A stretch of DNA of 21,279 nt. It comes from a virus. Positions 1-5,971 of the stretch are shown here, in pieces. The stretch covers positions 1-21,279 of the IMG/VR virus record IMGVR_UViG_3300048687_000115, one strand, 5' to 3'. Each line of letters begins with the position of its first letter. The stretch's first letter is position 1. A model generated the notes under the pieces. The model saw only the letters and a list, made by a program, of their open reading frames with translations, had not been told where the DNA came from and did no database searches. A program made the translations under genes and the position numbers.

Positions 1-437
1 GGAGTATCGGCCACGCGAATGCCTGTCCGCGACGATTTTGGCCAGAAAAAACTGACCTCATCCGCTGTTTCACGTGAAATATCCTGCGAATATTGTCGCT
101 CTACGTCACTAACAGGCACATTATTACTATCTAATTCGGCCGGCCCTTTGACCCTTTGATTTACGGTCTTTGCTCGGTCATTCCAGCCTGGTAATTCACC
201 CACTGCATTGGCACCGGCCGATAGGTTGCACCAGGCGTGAGCTGGTCGGGCGTCCTCATCCCTACCGCCTTGGCTCTTTGGTACTAGGCCATGGTCAAGG
301 TGCCATGCCTGGTCAGGCTCAACGTCTTTGCCACAGCGCGTGCATGGCACTGGCAGCATGGATTGCCAACGGGCGCGCAGGCGTCGCCAACGGCGCGTGC
401 TACCACGACCCCAACCAGGTCGATCACCAACCGTCAT
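1..437 (-). CDS. HNH endonuclease (C-terminus runs off left edge)
   Basis: This reading frame is open from an ATG at 437 to the window edge, giving 145 visible codons. It starts with a basic arginine/tryptophan-rich segment (RPGWGRGSTRRWRRLRARW, residues 6-24) of the kind that precedes phage HNH domains. The zinc/metal domain follows: C32-x2-C35, LDH at 47-49, a GG-x-D turn at 57-60, then H67-x2-C70-N71. HNH proteins beside terminase genes are established packaging partners, as with HK97 gp74, where the nuclease works with terminase at cos. The start overlaps the upstream 65-residue gene by 14 bases. The end of the frame (61-180) is only 46% GC by hand count, clearly below its neighbours. If the contig is circular the frame continues directly into the terminase at the right edge. 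The HNH assignment is secure; whether the gene ends separately or is fused cannot be decided here. Confidence 0.85.
   Translation of the reverse strand, partial: MTVGDRPGWGRGSTRRWRRLRARWQSMLPVPCTRCGKDVEPDQAWHLDHGLVPKSQGGRDEDARPAHAWCNLSAGANAVGELPGWNDRAKTVNQRVKGPAELDSNNVPVSDVERQYSQDISRETADEVSFFWPKSSRTGIRVADT
66..81. other. parS-like palindrome inside the HNH frame
   Basis: TGTTTCACGTGAAATA matches the chromosomal parS consensus TGTTTCACGTGAAACA at 15 of 16 positions and has a perfect 12-bp palindromic core, TTTCACGTGAAA. It lies in the relatively AT-rich stretch near the left edge and reads as codons for ISRET in the minus-strand frame. No other copy was seen in the window and no ParA or ParB gene is visible, so function is uncertain. 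It could bind the host ParB, or be chance. Confidence 0.3.
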
Positions 438-621
438 CGTCATCCCTAAGCGGTTGCGTTGGTTGGTCAGCCACCTTGCGTGGCAGGTAGCCAGCGCCTT
501 TGCACAGCGGACAAAGCTGCGCTACCTGGTCACCGCTCTTGCTGGCTTTGGCGCGCCACGCCTTGCCAGTGCCATGGCAGCGCCAGCACGGCACGAGCTC
601 ACCAAAGACGATCCTTGCCAT
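424..621 (-). CDS. Small DnaJ-type zinc-finger protein
   Basis: This 65-residue protein has two CxxCxGxG-type motifs, CWRCHGTG at residues 12-19 and CPLCKGAG at 37-44. That is the signature of the DnaJ central zinc finger without any J domain. It ends in an acidic DDDDGW tail. The ATG at 621 lies 6 bases after the stop of the 172-residue gene, with no clear Shine-Dalgarno sequence, so translation is probably coupled. Its last bases overlap the HNH start. Stand-alone proteins of this type are common in phage early regions and may bind nucleic acid or a host protein, but no precise function can be given. Confidence 0.75.
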   Translation of the reverse strand: MARIVFGELVPCWRCHGTGKAWRAKASKSGDQVAQLCPLCKGAGYLPRKVADQPTQPLRDDDDGW

Positions 622-627
622 GGCTGG

Positions 628-1146
628 CTATGGCCGTGCGCCAAGCAGCTCGGCCGCGTCAGCGTCCCATTGGTCAGCTGCAGCGAGCTCGGCGCCTTGC
701 TCATTCCAGAGCTTTGCAATGCGGTTGCCGAAGGTCAGCTCACCATCGCCATTGTGGTAAACGTCAACCGCTAGTGGCGTGTCGGCCGAGCACTGCATAA
801 AGGTCGTGTGTGGCGGCAACGCCCATGACCTCAGCCGCTTCGGCACCGTATACGTGCCGATCGCGGTGGCGTCCTCTGAGCCATCCGGTAGCAGCCTGAC
901 CAGCTTGACCTTTAGGTAGGTCGGGTCGGTCTCATCGTCGGCCAGGTCAGGGTAGAGCTGCAGCGTGACGTGCAGCGCATCGTCAATGGTTGGCAGGTCG
1001 GTGCCGAGCGGCCAGCGCAAGCGGACCCACTGACCTGGCGCGATCGGTTGCGGGTCGCTCTTTTCCGTCCAGCTGACGTAATAGGCACCATCGCCACCGG
1101 TCTCGCGTGGCTCTGGCCAATCGTCGTGCTGGTCGTGCTCGATCAA
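628..1146 (-). CDS. Beta-rich protein sharing a C-terminal tail with the lysin
   Basis: This 172-residue protein is of unknown function. It starts at TTG in a TTGA overlap with the upstream stop codon; there is no nearby ATG alternative. Residues about 20-150 alternate hydrophobic and polar positions as a beta-sandwich would (WVRLRWPLG, LHVTLQLYP, LKVKLVRLLPDG, LAVDVYHNGDGELTFG). The pattern resembles the sandwich domains attached to actinophage lysins and tail proteins, but that comparison is from memory. The C-terminus, ELAAADQWDADAAELLGARP, closely matches the last residues of the lysin at 7575-8705, with different synonymous codons. It could be a virion or lysis accessory protein despite lying among the early genes. 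Confidence 0.75.
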   Translation of the reverse strand: MIEHDQHDDWPEPRETGGDGAYYVSWTEKSDPQPIAPGQWVRLRWPLGTDLPTIDDALHVTLQLYPDLADDETDPTYLKVKLVRLLPDGSEDATAIGTYTVPKRLRSWALPPHTTFMQCSADTPLAVDVYHNGDGELTFGNRIAKLWNEQGAELAAADQWDADAAELLGARP

Positions 1147-1379
1147 TGGACCGGTGACCCTTCACGCTCGGCCGTGAGCTCTAGGTCAGCCATGAGCACG
1201 TGGCTGGCGCCCATGCCAAGGTGCGCCAGGCTATCGGCCATGCGCCGCGCTTGATCGGGCGTTAGCTCGCGCTCGTGGTCGAGCAGGTCATGCAGCTCTT
1301 TGAGCGCACCGCAGGCGATATCGACCCGCGTGACAAAGGTACTGACAGCTCGCTCGATATCGCGTGCCTGGTCGTGCAT
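1143..1379 (-). CDS. Small helical protein, unknown function
   Basis: This 78-residue protein has no motif I recognise. It is predicted mostly helical, with charged heptad-like stretches (ELHDLLDHERELTPDQARRM). The ATG at 1379 is supported by a good ribosome binding site, AAGGA about 6 bases upstream. The stop codon overlaps the next gene's TTG start, so the two are translationally coupled. It follows a 104-bp gap that contains a long inverted repeat, and so may be the first gene of its own transcription unit. A single cysteine argues against a zinc site. Confidence 0.7.
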   Translation of the reverse strand: MHDQARDIERAVSTFVTRVDIACGALKELHDLLDHERELTPDQARRMADSLAHLGMGASHVLMADLELTAEREGSPVH

Positions 1380-1398
1380 TTCGATCCTTCGGCTTTAG

Positions 1399-1472
1399 CG
1401 CGTGACGGTCGGCCGGATCGGGGCGCGCATGGCGGGGGTCACCAGCGCTGACCTACGGCCAACCGTCACGCG
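1399..1472. repeat. Intergenic 16-bp inverted repeat
   Basis: The arms 1399-1414 (CGCGTGACGGTCGGCC) and 1457-1472 (GGCCAACCGTCACGCG) pair at 15 of 16 positions around a 42-base loop. They occupy nearly all of the gap between the genes at 1484-2632 and 1143-1379. There is no U-tract after either arm, so it is a poor intrinsic terminator. It could be an operator, an attenuator, an RNA-processing hairpin or a replication-related dyad. Confidence 0.6.
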
Positions 1473-1483
1473 GTCAGCATGCG

Positions 1484-2632
1484 CTAGCTGTGCTCTAGGC
1501 GCGGTCGGTTATGCAGCTCATTCCAGAGCCGCACCAGCTCAGCCTCAGCGGGCGTTTTGGCGAGCTCGTCACGGACCAGCTCGGCCGCTTCGGTCTTGCC
1601 AGCGGCTTGCAGCGCTTCGATGGCCGGTGCTACCTGGCGGTCGAGCTCGGCCAGCGCCGCTGCGATCGGATACTCAGCGTCGATGATCTTGACCGCCGCC
1701 CACGTGCTAAACGCCGCAGGATCGGCCACAGCGGCGCCGTTCGCCTTTGGTGCCTGGTTACTCGGCTTTGGCGCTGCGGTCGGCTCAGCGGCCGTTTTAG
1801 GCGCACTGGCGGGCGTTTCCGCGGTGGTCGCTGGCTTTGGCGGTAGGTGCTCAGCGATGACGTGCGCCGCGAGCTGGTGATCGGCTGGCGTGTGCTTCGG
1901 CTTGCCACCTTGATGGCCGATTTCGGCCGCGGTCTTGCGCGATCGGTCAGGCGCGACGCCACCAGGATGCTCGGATAGGTAGCGCTCGACCTTGACCAGC
2001 AGGCCAGCTTTGCCGCCACCGCGCTCGCTAAAGCTCTTGCGACCTGACGCATAGCGGTGGTCGGTCAGCATGGCGAACCAATCGCCATCGGCACGCTCAC
2101 GCAGCTTGACCTCATGGCCGAGCACCGTGACGGTTTCACCGCTGACGTAGGCGAACGCGCCACCAGCGCGCCTGGCCGTTGGCTTTGGCGCGAATTCGTG
2201 CGCCGCTCGGATCGGTTGCATAGGGTCGGTCGGCCGTGGCTCTTGCATGGTCGTTTCTCCCGTACTGCCTGGCTCGTCGTGCGTGGCTCGCACGATCGAC
2301 AGCGCTGGTTGAGCGGATGGCGCCAACGATCGAGCCACGACCGGTGACGCCATCCGCTTTCGCTGGCTGTGCGCAGGATCGCGCCAGCCAGCGTGCCGCA
2401 GAGCGGCTTTGACATTGGCTACCACGTGGTAGCTGTCGGCTTTGGTTGAGCTCATCCAAACGCGGTTGCCGTCAGGCGACACAAGCACCGGATGGCCAGA
2501 GCCGTTGAGCTCGATCGTGAAACCTTGCGCCATGGCCGATCTAGCCAGGTCGCGCAATCGGCCGGACCGTATGCCACGGACTAGGCCATAGGCGCCGTTT
2601 GCGCCCGGTAGGGTCGTGCTCTGCGTGGTCAT
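1484..2632 (-). CDS. HicA-like N-terminal domain, Ala/Pro-rich multidomain protein
   Basis: This is a 382-residue protein. Residues about 25-85 read like the dsRBD-like HicA fold: an amphipathic helix, GFTIELNGSGHPVLVSPDG, a short strand, then VKAALRHAGW. HicA normally binds mRNA and acts as an RNase toxin, with its catalytic histidine in the strand where GSGHP sits here. A second folded segment (residues about 155-235) includes TVLGHEVKLRER and FAMLTDHRYASGRKSF. An Ala/Pro/Lys/Thr-rich linker (about 255-305) and a helical C-terminus follow. No HicB antitoxin is adjacent. The ATG at 2632 has GAGG about 10 bases upstream. A role in early control of host RNA or replication is possible but unproven. 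Confidence 0.75.
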   Translation of the reverse strand: MTTQSTTLPGANGAYGLVRGIRSGRLRDLARSAMAQGFTIELNGSGHPVLVSPDGNRVWMSSTKADSYHVVANVKAALRHAGWRDPAHSQRKRMASPVVARSLAPSAQPALSIVRATHDEPGSTGETTMQEPRPTDPMQPIRAAHEFAPKPTARRAGGAFAYVSGETVTVLGHEVKLRERADGDWFAMLTDHRYASGRKSFSERGGGKAGLLVKVERYLSEHPGGVAPDRSRKTAAEIGHQGGKPKHTPADHQLAAHVIAEHLPPKPATTAETPASAPKTAAEPTAAPKPSNQAPKANGAAVADPAAFSTWAAVKIIDAEYPIAAALAELDRQVAPAIEALQAAGKTEAAELVRDELAKTPAEAELVRLWNELHNRPRLEHS

Positions 2633-2654
2633 GGGGTCAACCTCGCTTTGCTAG

Positions 2655-3521
2655 CTAAAAGCCAGGGTCATGCTCAGCGCGCTCGGATGCGCGCGCTACT
2701 TTCTCGCTAAAGGTCAGGTCAGCGTCAGCGCGCTTGCGCTCGCAAACGGTGCACTTCCAACCGATGCCAGGAAACCAGCGGTGATCGCCACGGTGCGCCT
2801 GGTACTCATCGCATTCGATCGCGTTAGGGTCGATCGGCGGAGCGTTGCGCGGTGGCACCACCGCGGCGCCGTTCGTGCGCGTATGCGCGGGCGCGCGCGT
2901 GGTTGGTGACACTGAGCTAGTGCTAGCCAAGACCGACCCTTTAGAGAGGGTCGGCTTGTCTAGCTCTAGCTCTAGCTCTAGATCGCTGGCTTGCTGGTCA
3001 CCAGCACCGCTGGTCGAGCGGTTGCTACCAGCGACCTTGCCAGCGACCTGGCCAGCGGTATTGGCCATCGCGTCCCCCGTGCTCTCACCAGCGCGCGAGC
3101 TCAGAGTAGCCAGCGAGCCACCAGCGTCAAGCTCGTTGCTGGTGCCAGCGTCATCCGCCAGCGAGTCACCAGCACCAGGTAGCCAGCGGCCGAGCTGGTC
3201 ACGGATGCCACCGCGGGCGCGTGCCGACCCGCCAGCATGGCCACGCGGTAGCTCAGCCGCGCGCAGCTCGTCTAGGCCATGGAAGCGGTACAGGTCACCG
3301 CTCACGAGCTCGATGATGCCGAGCTCAGCCAGCTCGGTTTCTGTGTCGCCATCAAGACCGCGCGGTATCGGCGCCGCGGCCGGATAGGTGCGCTGCGCGT
3401 ACATGAGCAGGCGCAGCCACCAGGCGAGCAGGTGATCGCTCCCCCAAATGGCTGGCTGGTCGTCAGCGAGCTGCAGCCAAACGCGCACGTATGGCGTGCG
3501 CAGGTAGTCAGCTGTCGGCAT
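2655..3521 (-). CDS. Probable phage replication protein (winged-helix N-terminus, zinc-binding C-terminus)
   Basis: This 288-residue protein starts at ATG 3521, overlapping the preceding gene by 14 bases; the same frame extends upstream only as noise. Residues 1-105 (ADYLRTPYVRVWLQL, LLAWWLRLLMYAQRTYP, ELAELGIIELVSGDLYRFHG) have the layout of replisome-organiser winged-helix domains. A long low-complexity Ser/Gly/Ala linker follows, containing an acidic LELELELD run encoded by a hexanucleotide repeat. The C-terminus has C, H and CxxC residues (CDEYQAHRGDHRWF, then CTVC) that could bind zinc. By position between a recombination pair and the other early genes it is the best candidate replication initiator or helicase loader. 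No helicase or primase is visible, so it probably recruits host machinery. Confidence 0.65.
   Translation of the reverse strand: MPTADYLRTPYVRVWLQLADDQPAIWGSDHLLAWWLRLLMYAQRTYPAAAPIPRGLDGDTETELAELGIIELVSGDLYRFHGLDELRAAELPRGHAGGSARARGGIRDQLGRWLPGAGDSLADDAGTSNELDAGGSLATLSSRAGESTGDAMANTAGQVAGKVAGSNRSTSGAGDQQASDLELELELDKPTLSKGSVLASTSSVSPTTRAPAHTRTNGAAVVPPRNAPPIDPNAIECDEYQAHRGDHRWFPGIGWKCTVCERKRADADLTFSEKVARASERAEHDPGF
2959..2984. repeat. Hexanucleotide microsatellite (TAGCTC)n
   Basis: TAGCTC is repeated three times in tandem and followed by the variant TAGATC, inside the replication-like gene. On the minus strand it reads CTAGAG units coding for Leu-Glu repeats. Slippage here would add or remove whole codon pairs without changing frame, so it could vary linker length. 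Confidence 0.8.
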
Positions 3522-3756
3522 TCGGCACCGTGGCCAGGTTGGCGCGATCGACCATGCAGCGGTCAAGCGCCGCTGCGAATTCCGGTAGCGCTTCGGTTGG
3601 CAGGATCAAATAGCTGCGGTCGATCACGAGCACGACCACCGGCTCACCATCGTCGGCAATGGCCGTGGCCAGCGCCACGCGATCACGCGGCACGATGCGG
3701 TGGTCAGGCTCGCCAAGCATGCGGCGCAGCTCGTCAGCTTCGGTCACCTCACGCAT
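3508..3756 (-). CDS. Small unknown early protein
   Basis: This 82-residue protein starts at ATG 3756. It overlaps the stop of the annealing-protein gene by 8 bases (ATGCGTGA), and its own end overlaps the replication-like gene by 14 bases. An N-terminal helical segment (VTEADELRRMLGE) is followed by a beta-like strand pair (GEPVVVLVIDRSYLILP) and a helix (EALPEFAAALDRCMV). No family is recognised. The tight overlaps on both sides place it in the recombination/replication operon. The frame extends further upstream, but that part lies within the neighbouring gene and is not needed. Confidence 0.7.
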   Translation of the reverse strand: MREVTEADELRRMLGEPDHRIVPRDRVALATAIADDGEPVVVLVIDRSYLILPTEALPEFAAALDRCMVDRANLATVPNADS

Positions 3757-4225
3757 CGGTATCGACCGCGCCAGGGTCCGCAGGCTCACTGATGAAAATG
3801 CCGACCATGCGCAGCGTGGCTCGACGGTGCGCGCTGGTCGCTGCGCTCTTGATCGAGCGAGCCAGGCTATCGGGTCGGTCCGGCCAATAGCTGCTAGCGC
3901 CAACGTCACGCAGCATGCGCCCGTCAGGCGCGCTCTTGGCCACCTTGACGATCACGACCGGTGGCGTTTCACGGATATCAACCGTGAGCTCATCATCACT
4001 GAGCTCGTGGCGCTTGGCGAGCTCGGCCGCGCCACGAGCATTGATGTAAACGCGGATAGCGCCGTTTTTGTCGGTTATCAGGTCGATTGGCGCGAGCGCT
4101 GCGTCAACGCCCATGCGCTCAGTGAGCGCCGCTACCAGTGCGCCCATGGCGTCACGCGTCATGCCGCGCAGGTCGTTGCGCAAGAGCGCCAGCGTTTGCG
4201 GGTCGGTGGTCGGCTCAACGGTCAT
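3749..4225 (-). CDS. RecT-like single-strand annealing protein
   Basis: This 158-residue protein carries the pattern of a short RecT-like family found beside phage exonucleases. It has a strand segment with DLITDKNGAIRVYINARGAAELA, beta-strands VVIVKVAK, a small GRMLRDVGAS turn, and a terminal ARSIKSAATSAHRRATLRMVG that matches the usual Ala/Lys-rich 'KRRATL-x3-G' helix. Such proteins coat and anneal single-stranded DNA ends produced by a 5'-3' exonuclease. The ATG at 4225 has a good ribosome binding site, AAAGGTG. The YqaJ-type exonuclease lies immediately upstream, separated only by a 41-residue membrane peptide gene, so the two should form a recombination pair. At 158 residues it is shorter than canonical RecT, so a truncated or distinct subfamily is possible. 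Confidence 0.65.
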   Translation of the reverse strand: MTVEPTTDPQTLALLRNDLRGMTRDAMGALVAALTERMGVDAALAPIDLITDKNGAIRVYINARGAAELAKRHELSDDELTVDIRETPPVVIVKVAKSAPDGRMLRDVGASSYWPDRPDSLARSIKSAATSAHRRATLRMVGIFISEPADPGAVDTDA

Positions 4226-4238
4226 CGGGTCACCTTTG

Positions 4239-4364
4239 CTAGCTCAATACCCATACGTAGCGCAGCGCCAAGCCGACCCATAGACCGAACAGCGCCGCGC
4301 TGAGCACAAACAGGCTCACCAGGACGATCACGGCGCCGATCGCATCGGCCAGGCGCGTCCTCAC
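4239..4364 (-). CDS. 41-residue single-pass membrane peptide
   Basis: This short frame starts with GTG in a GTGA overlap with the exonuclease stop codon, and ends 14 bases before the annealing-protein start. After a charged N-terminus (RTRLADA) it has one continuous hydrophobic stretch of about 26 residues (GAVIVLVSLFVLSAALFG, then LWVGLAL) and a short C-terminus. It fills an otherwise empty gap with phage-like codons, which supports it as real. The function is unknown. A membrane peptide between the two recombination genes is unexpected; candidates include superinfection exclusion or a lysis accessory. Confidence 0.65.
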   Translation of the reverse strand: MRTRLADAIGAVIVLVSLFVLSAALFGLWVGLALRYVWVLS

Positions 4365-5275
4365 GAGCTGCCAAGCGCGCGGAACACAAACGAGCTCGAC
4401 CGCCGCGTATGCGCTTCGATCAGCTCAGGCGTGGCACCAGCGTCAACGCTCACGCCTTTCCAGCTCACATCGGCACGCTGGCGCCAGCTGGCACGCCAGC
4501 CAAGGCCAAGCACGTCAGAGTCAGTGGCACGCTCGGCCAGCGAGCGGCGCAATTCGTCCTGGCGCCGCTCTAGCTCACCGATCGCGGCGCCGACCCGCAA
4601 GAGCTCTTGGCCGGTCACTTGCTCGTCAGGCGTGGCGATGCGCTCGGCCAGGCGCGCTGCGCTCGTGTCAGCGGTGGCGCCGAACAGCCGCCACGCCGCG
4701 TCAGGCGTGTCAGGGTCGGGCGCGAGCTGGCCATCAATGTAGGTGCGCCACCAGGACGCCACGCGCTCTACCAGCGCGTCCTCAATCGCACGATCACGCT
4801 CAACGCGGAACGTGCGCAGCTCGGCGCCAACCAGCGCGATCACGACCGCCTCACGCGATGGCCGCACGCAGGCGAGCTGCGCAGCGACCTGCGCCCGCAC
4901 GTAGCCTGGCGCGCCGTCCTGCCAGTCAGCGAAGCGCCGACCGACCAGCTTGACCTCAGCCAAAACGTGCCGCTTCGGCCCATAGCCATCGGGCGTGGCA
5001 AAGAGCGGCACGTCAGGCCAATCCGGGTGGCGGATCGGCGCCGCGTTGTGCCGAAATGGCATGCCGAGCTCGTCAGCGGCCAGCCGCAAAATGGACGTTT
5101 CCAGCGCACGGCCGGTGACCATCGGCGCCGTTTCGATCTTGGCCGGTGCCATACCCATGCGATCGAGCCAAACGTCACTGGCGGTCATCCATGGCGACGG
5201 CTCACCGAAGATCGCTGCGACCTCACTGGCGCCAAGGCCATTGGCTTTGAGCTCATCGCGGGTCAGCTGGCTCAT
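4361..5275 (-). CDS. YqaJ-type 5'-3' exonuclease
   Basis: This 304-residue protein is of the lambda-exonuclease/YqaJ PD-(D/E)xK superfamily. It shows the motifs in order: GLGASEVAAIFG at residues 13-24, GRALE at 55-59, the metal-binding aspartate D96 in ATPDG, E107-V-K109 (the E-x-K signature), then Q129 and Q133 in VRAQVAAQ. These enzymes trim one strand of double-stranded ends to load an annealing protein, supplied by the gene at 3749-4225. The start is ATG 5275 in an ATGA overlap with the upstream stop; the longer frame above it is unnecessary. A C-terminal region of about 100 residues (ELERRQDELRRSLAERA) is helical and may mediate oligomerisation or partner binding. Confidence 0.85.
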   Translation of the reverse strand: MSQLTRDELKANGLGASEVAAIFGEPSPWMTASDVWLDRMGMAPAKIETAPMVTGRALETSILRLAADELGMPFRHNAAPIRHPDWPDVPLFATPDGYGPKRHVLAEVKLVGRRFADWQDGAPGYVRAQVAAQLACVRPSREAVVIALVGAELRTFRVERDRAIEDALVERVASWWRTYIDGQLAPDPDTPDAAWRLFGATADTSAARLAERIATPDEQVTGQELLRVGAAIGELERRQDELRRSLAERATDSDVLGLGWRASWRQRADVSWKGVSVDAGATPELIEAHTRRSSSFVFRALGSS

Positions 5276-5508
5276 AGGTGCCACCAGCCACCGGCCCAAC
5301 CGAAGCGCAAGACCAGCTCACGCCGCTGCATTTTGCCGTCAGTGACGCGTTCCTCAATCCAGCGTTGCTCGCGCTCGCGGTCAGGGTCAACGTGGCAGGC
5401 GTGGCAAATGAACAGCTCAGCCTCAGCGTCATTGCGCCCGCAGCGCACGCACGGATGGTTGCGCGGTCGGCCGGTGGCGTAAGGATCGCGCACCGGATGC
5501 GACGCCAT
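5272..5508 (-). CDS. Small zinc-binding protein
   Basis: This 78-residue protein has two CxxC knuckles (CVRC at about residues 20-23 and CHAC at about 35-38) separated by 11 residues, which suggests a small treble-clef or ribbon zinc site. The remaining half is basic and helical (REREQRWIEERV) and ends in an aromatic tail. The ATG at 5508 lies two bases after the excisionase stop, and its own stop overlaps the exonuclease start. It may bind DNA or modulate host transcription, but no family is recognised. Confidence 0.7.
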   Translation of the reverse strand: MASHPVRDPYATGRPRNHPCVRCGRNDAEAELFICHACHVDPDREREQRWIEERVTDGKMQRRELVLRFGWAGGWWHL

Positions 5509-5510
5509 CG

Positions 5511-5735
5511 TCAGCCGTCCTGGCGGTCAGCCATGCGCTGCAGGTAGCTGACCAGGCTGGTGCGCAGGACGCGCGTGCCGCGTGCGCCGATCTTGACGGT
5601 GGCGAGCTCGCCATCATGGATGAGCCGCCAAACCTGGCGCGGTGAGCTGGACAGCTCGCGCGCCACCGCGGCCACGGTCATCAATTCGGGCGCGTTGGCG
5701 AGCAGGTCGTCAGGCATAGCGGTAGCTAGGGTCAT
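5511..5735 (-). CDS. xis: Excisionase-like helix-turn-helix protein (Xis/recombination directionality factor)
   Basis: This 74-residue protein holds a MerR/excisionase-type winged helix-turn-helix. Residues about 19-66 read MTVAAVARELSSSPRQVWR, then LIHDGELATVKIGARGTRV and a closing helix, as in the HTH_17 family, where the wing follows an LI-x2-GELP-like turn. Such proteins bind near att and push the integrase toward excision, and may also repress early promoters. It is divergent from the integrase with about 240 bp between them. ATG 5735 and ATG 5717 are both possible starts. The second would give an 8-base ATG-x2-TGA overlap with the small gene upstream, like the 3749/3756 junction. No strong ribosome binding site decides between them. 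Confidence 0.75.
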   Translation of the reverse strand: MTLATAMPDDLLANAPELMTVAAVARELSSSPRQVWRLIHDGELATVKIGARGTRVLRTSLVSYLQRMADRQDG

Positions 5736-5895
5736 GCGATTTGGTCCGATAGGGTCGGCCGGTCGGCCGGTGGCTATGCGTCGTGGTCGGCTCTCCCCCG
5801 GTAGGGTCGGCTTTGGCGCGCTTCGGTAGGCCAAACCTTGCCGCAGCTGCGCTGAGCTGGTCAACCGTTTGCGGAATGTCGGCACGACCTGGCAC
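5710..5895 (-). CDS. Possible small basic protein upstream of excisionase
   Basis: This 61-residue frame starts at GTG 5895 and ends overlapping the excisionase start region. Residues 11-30 (VDQLSAAAARFGLPKRAKAD) look like an amphipathic helix with a basic end; the rest is a Thr/Pro/Arg-rich tail. Evidence for coding is the fit between the divergent promoter region and excisionase, codon choice like its neighbours, and the ATGCCTGA-type overlap with a possible excisionase start. Against it are the lack of a ribosome binding site and the low-complexity tail. The alternative is that this is simply the excisionase leader. Confidence 0.4.
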   Translation of the reverse strand: MPGRADIPQTVDQLSAAAARFGLPKRAKADPTGGEPTTTHSHRPTGRPYRTKSHDPSYRYA

Positions 5896-5971
5896 GCACT
5901 GTCACGCCGTAGTACCCTAGTTTGAGGGTCGTTGATTTCACGGCCACCAGCACCGAAAGGCGAGACTCCCA
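5896..5971. promoter_or_regulatory. Divergent control region between integrase and early genes
   Basis: This 76-bp gap separates the plus-strand integrase from the minus-strand early operon, so it must hold at least one promoter. It contains a small inverted repeat, ACCCT-6-AGGGT, around 5918-5935. The right half is the reverse complement of the GACCCTCAA repeats found past the integrase. AAAGG lies 11-15 bases before the integrase ATG, followed by GCGAGACTCCC (5960-5970), a sequence found twice more in the window. No convincing -35/-10 pair could be picked by eye. Confidence 0.45.

Noticed and set aside
170-800. Several open plus-strand frames opposite the HNH and neighbouring genes
   Set aside because: They mirror well-supported minus-strand genes, are Arg/Ala/Cys-rich without recognisable motifs, and lack ribosome binding sites.
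2418-2433. Perfect 16-bp palindrome GCTACCACGTGGTAGC as an operator
   Set aside because: It lies inside coding sequence for SYHVVA in the HicA-like domain with no sign of a promoter, so chance is more likely.
4607-5482. A 291-codon plus-strand open frame opposite the exonuclease
   Set aside because: The minus strand carries all YqaJ motifs; the plus frame is a high-GC shadow with no domain pattern.
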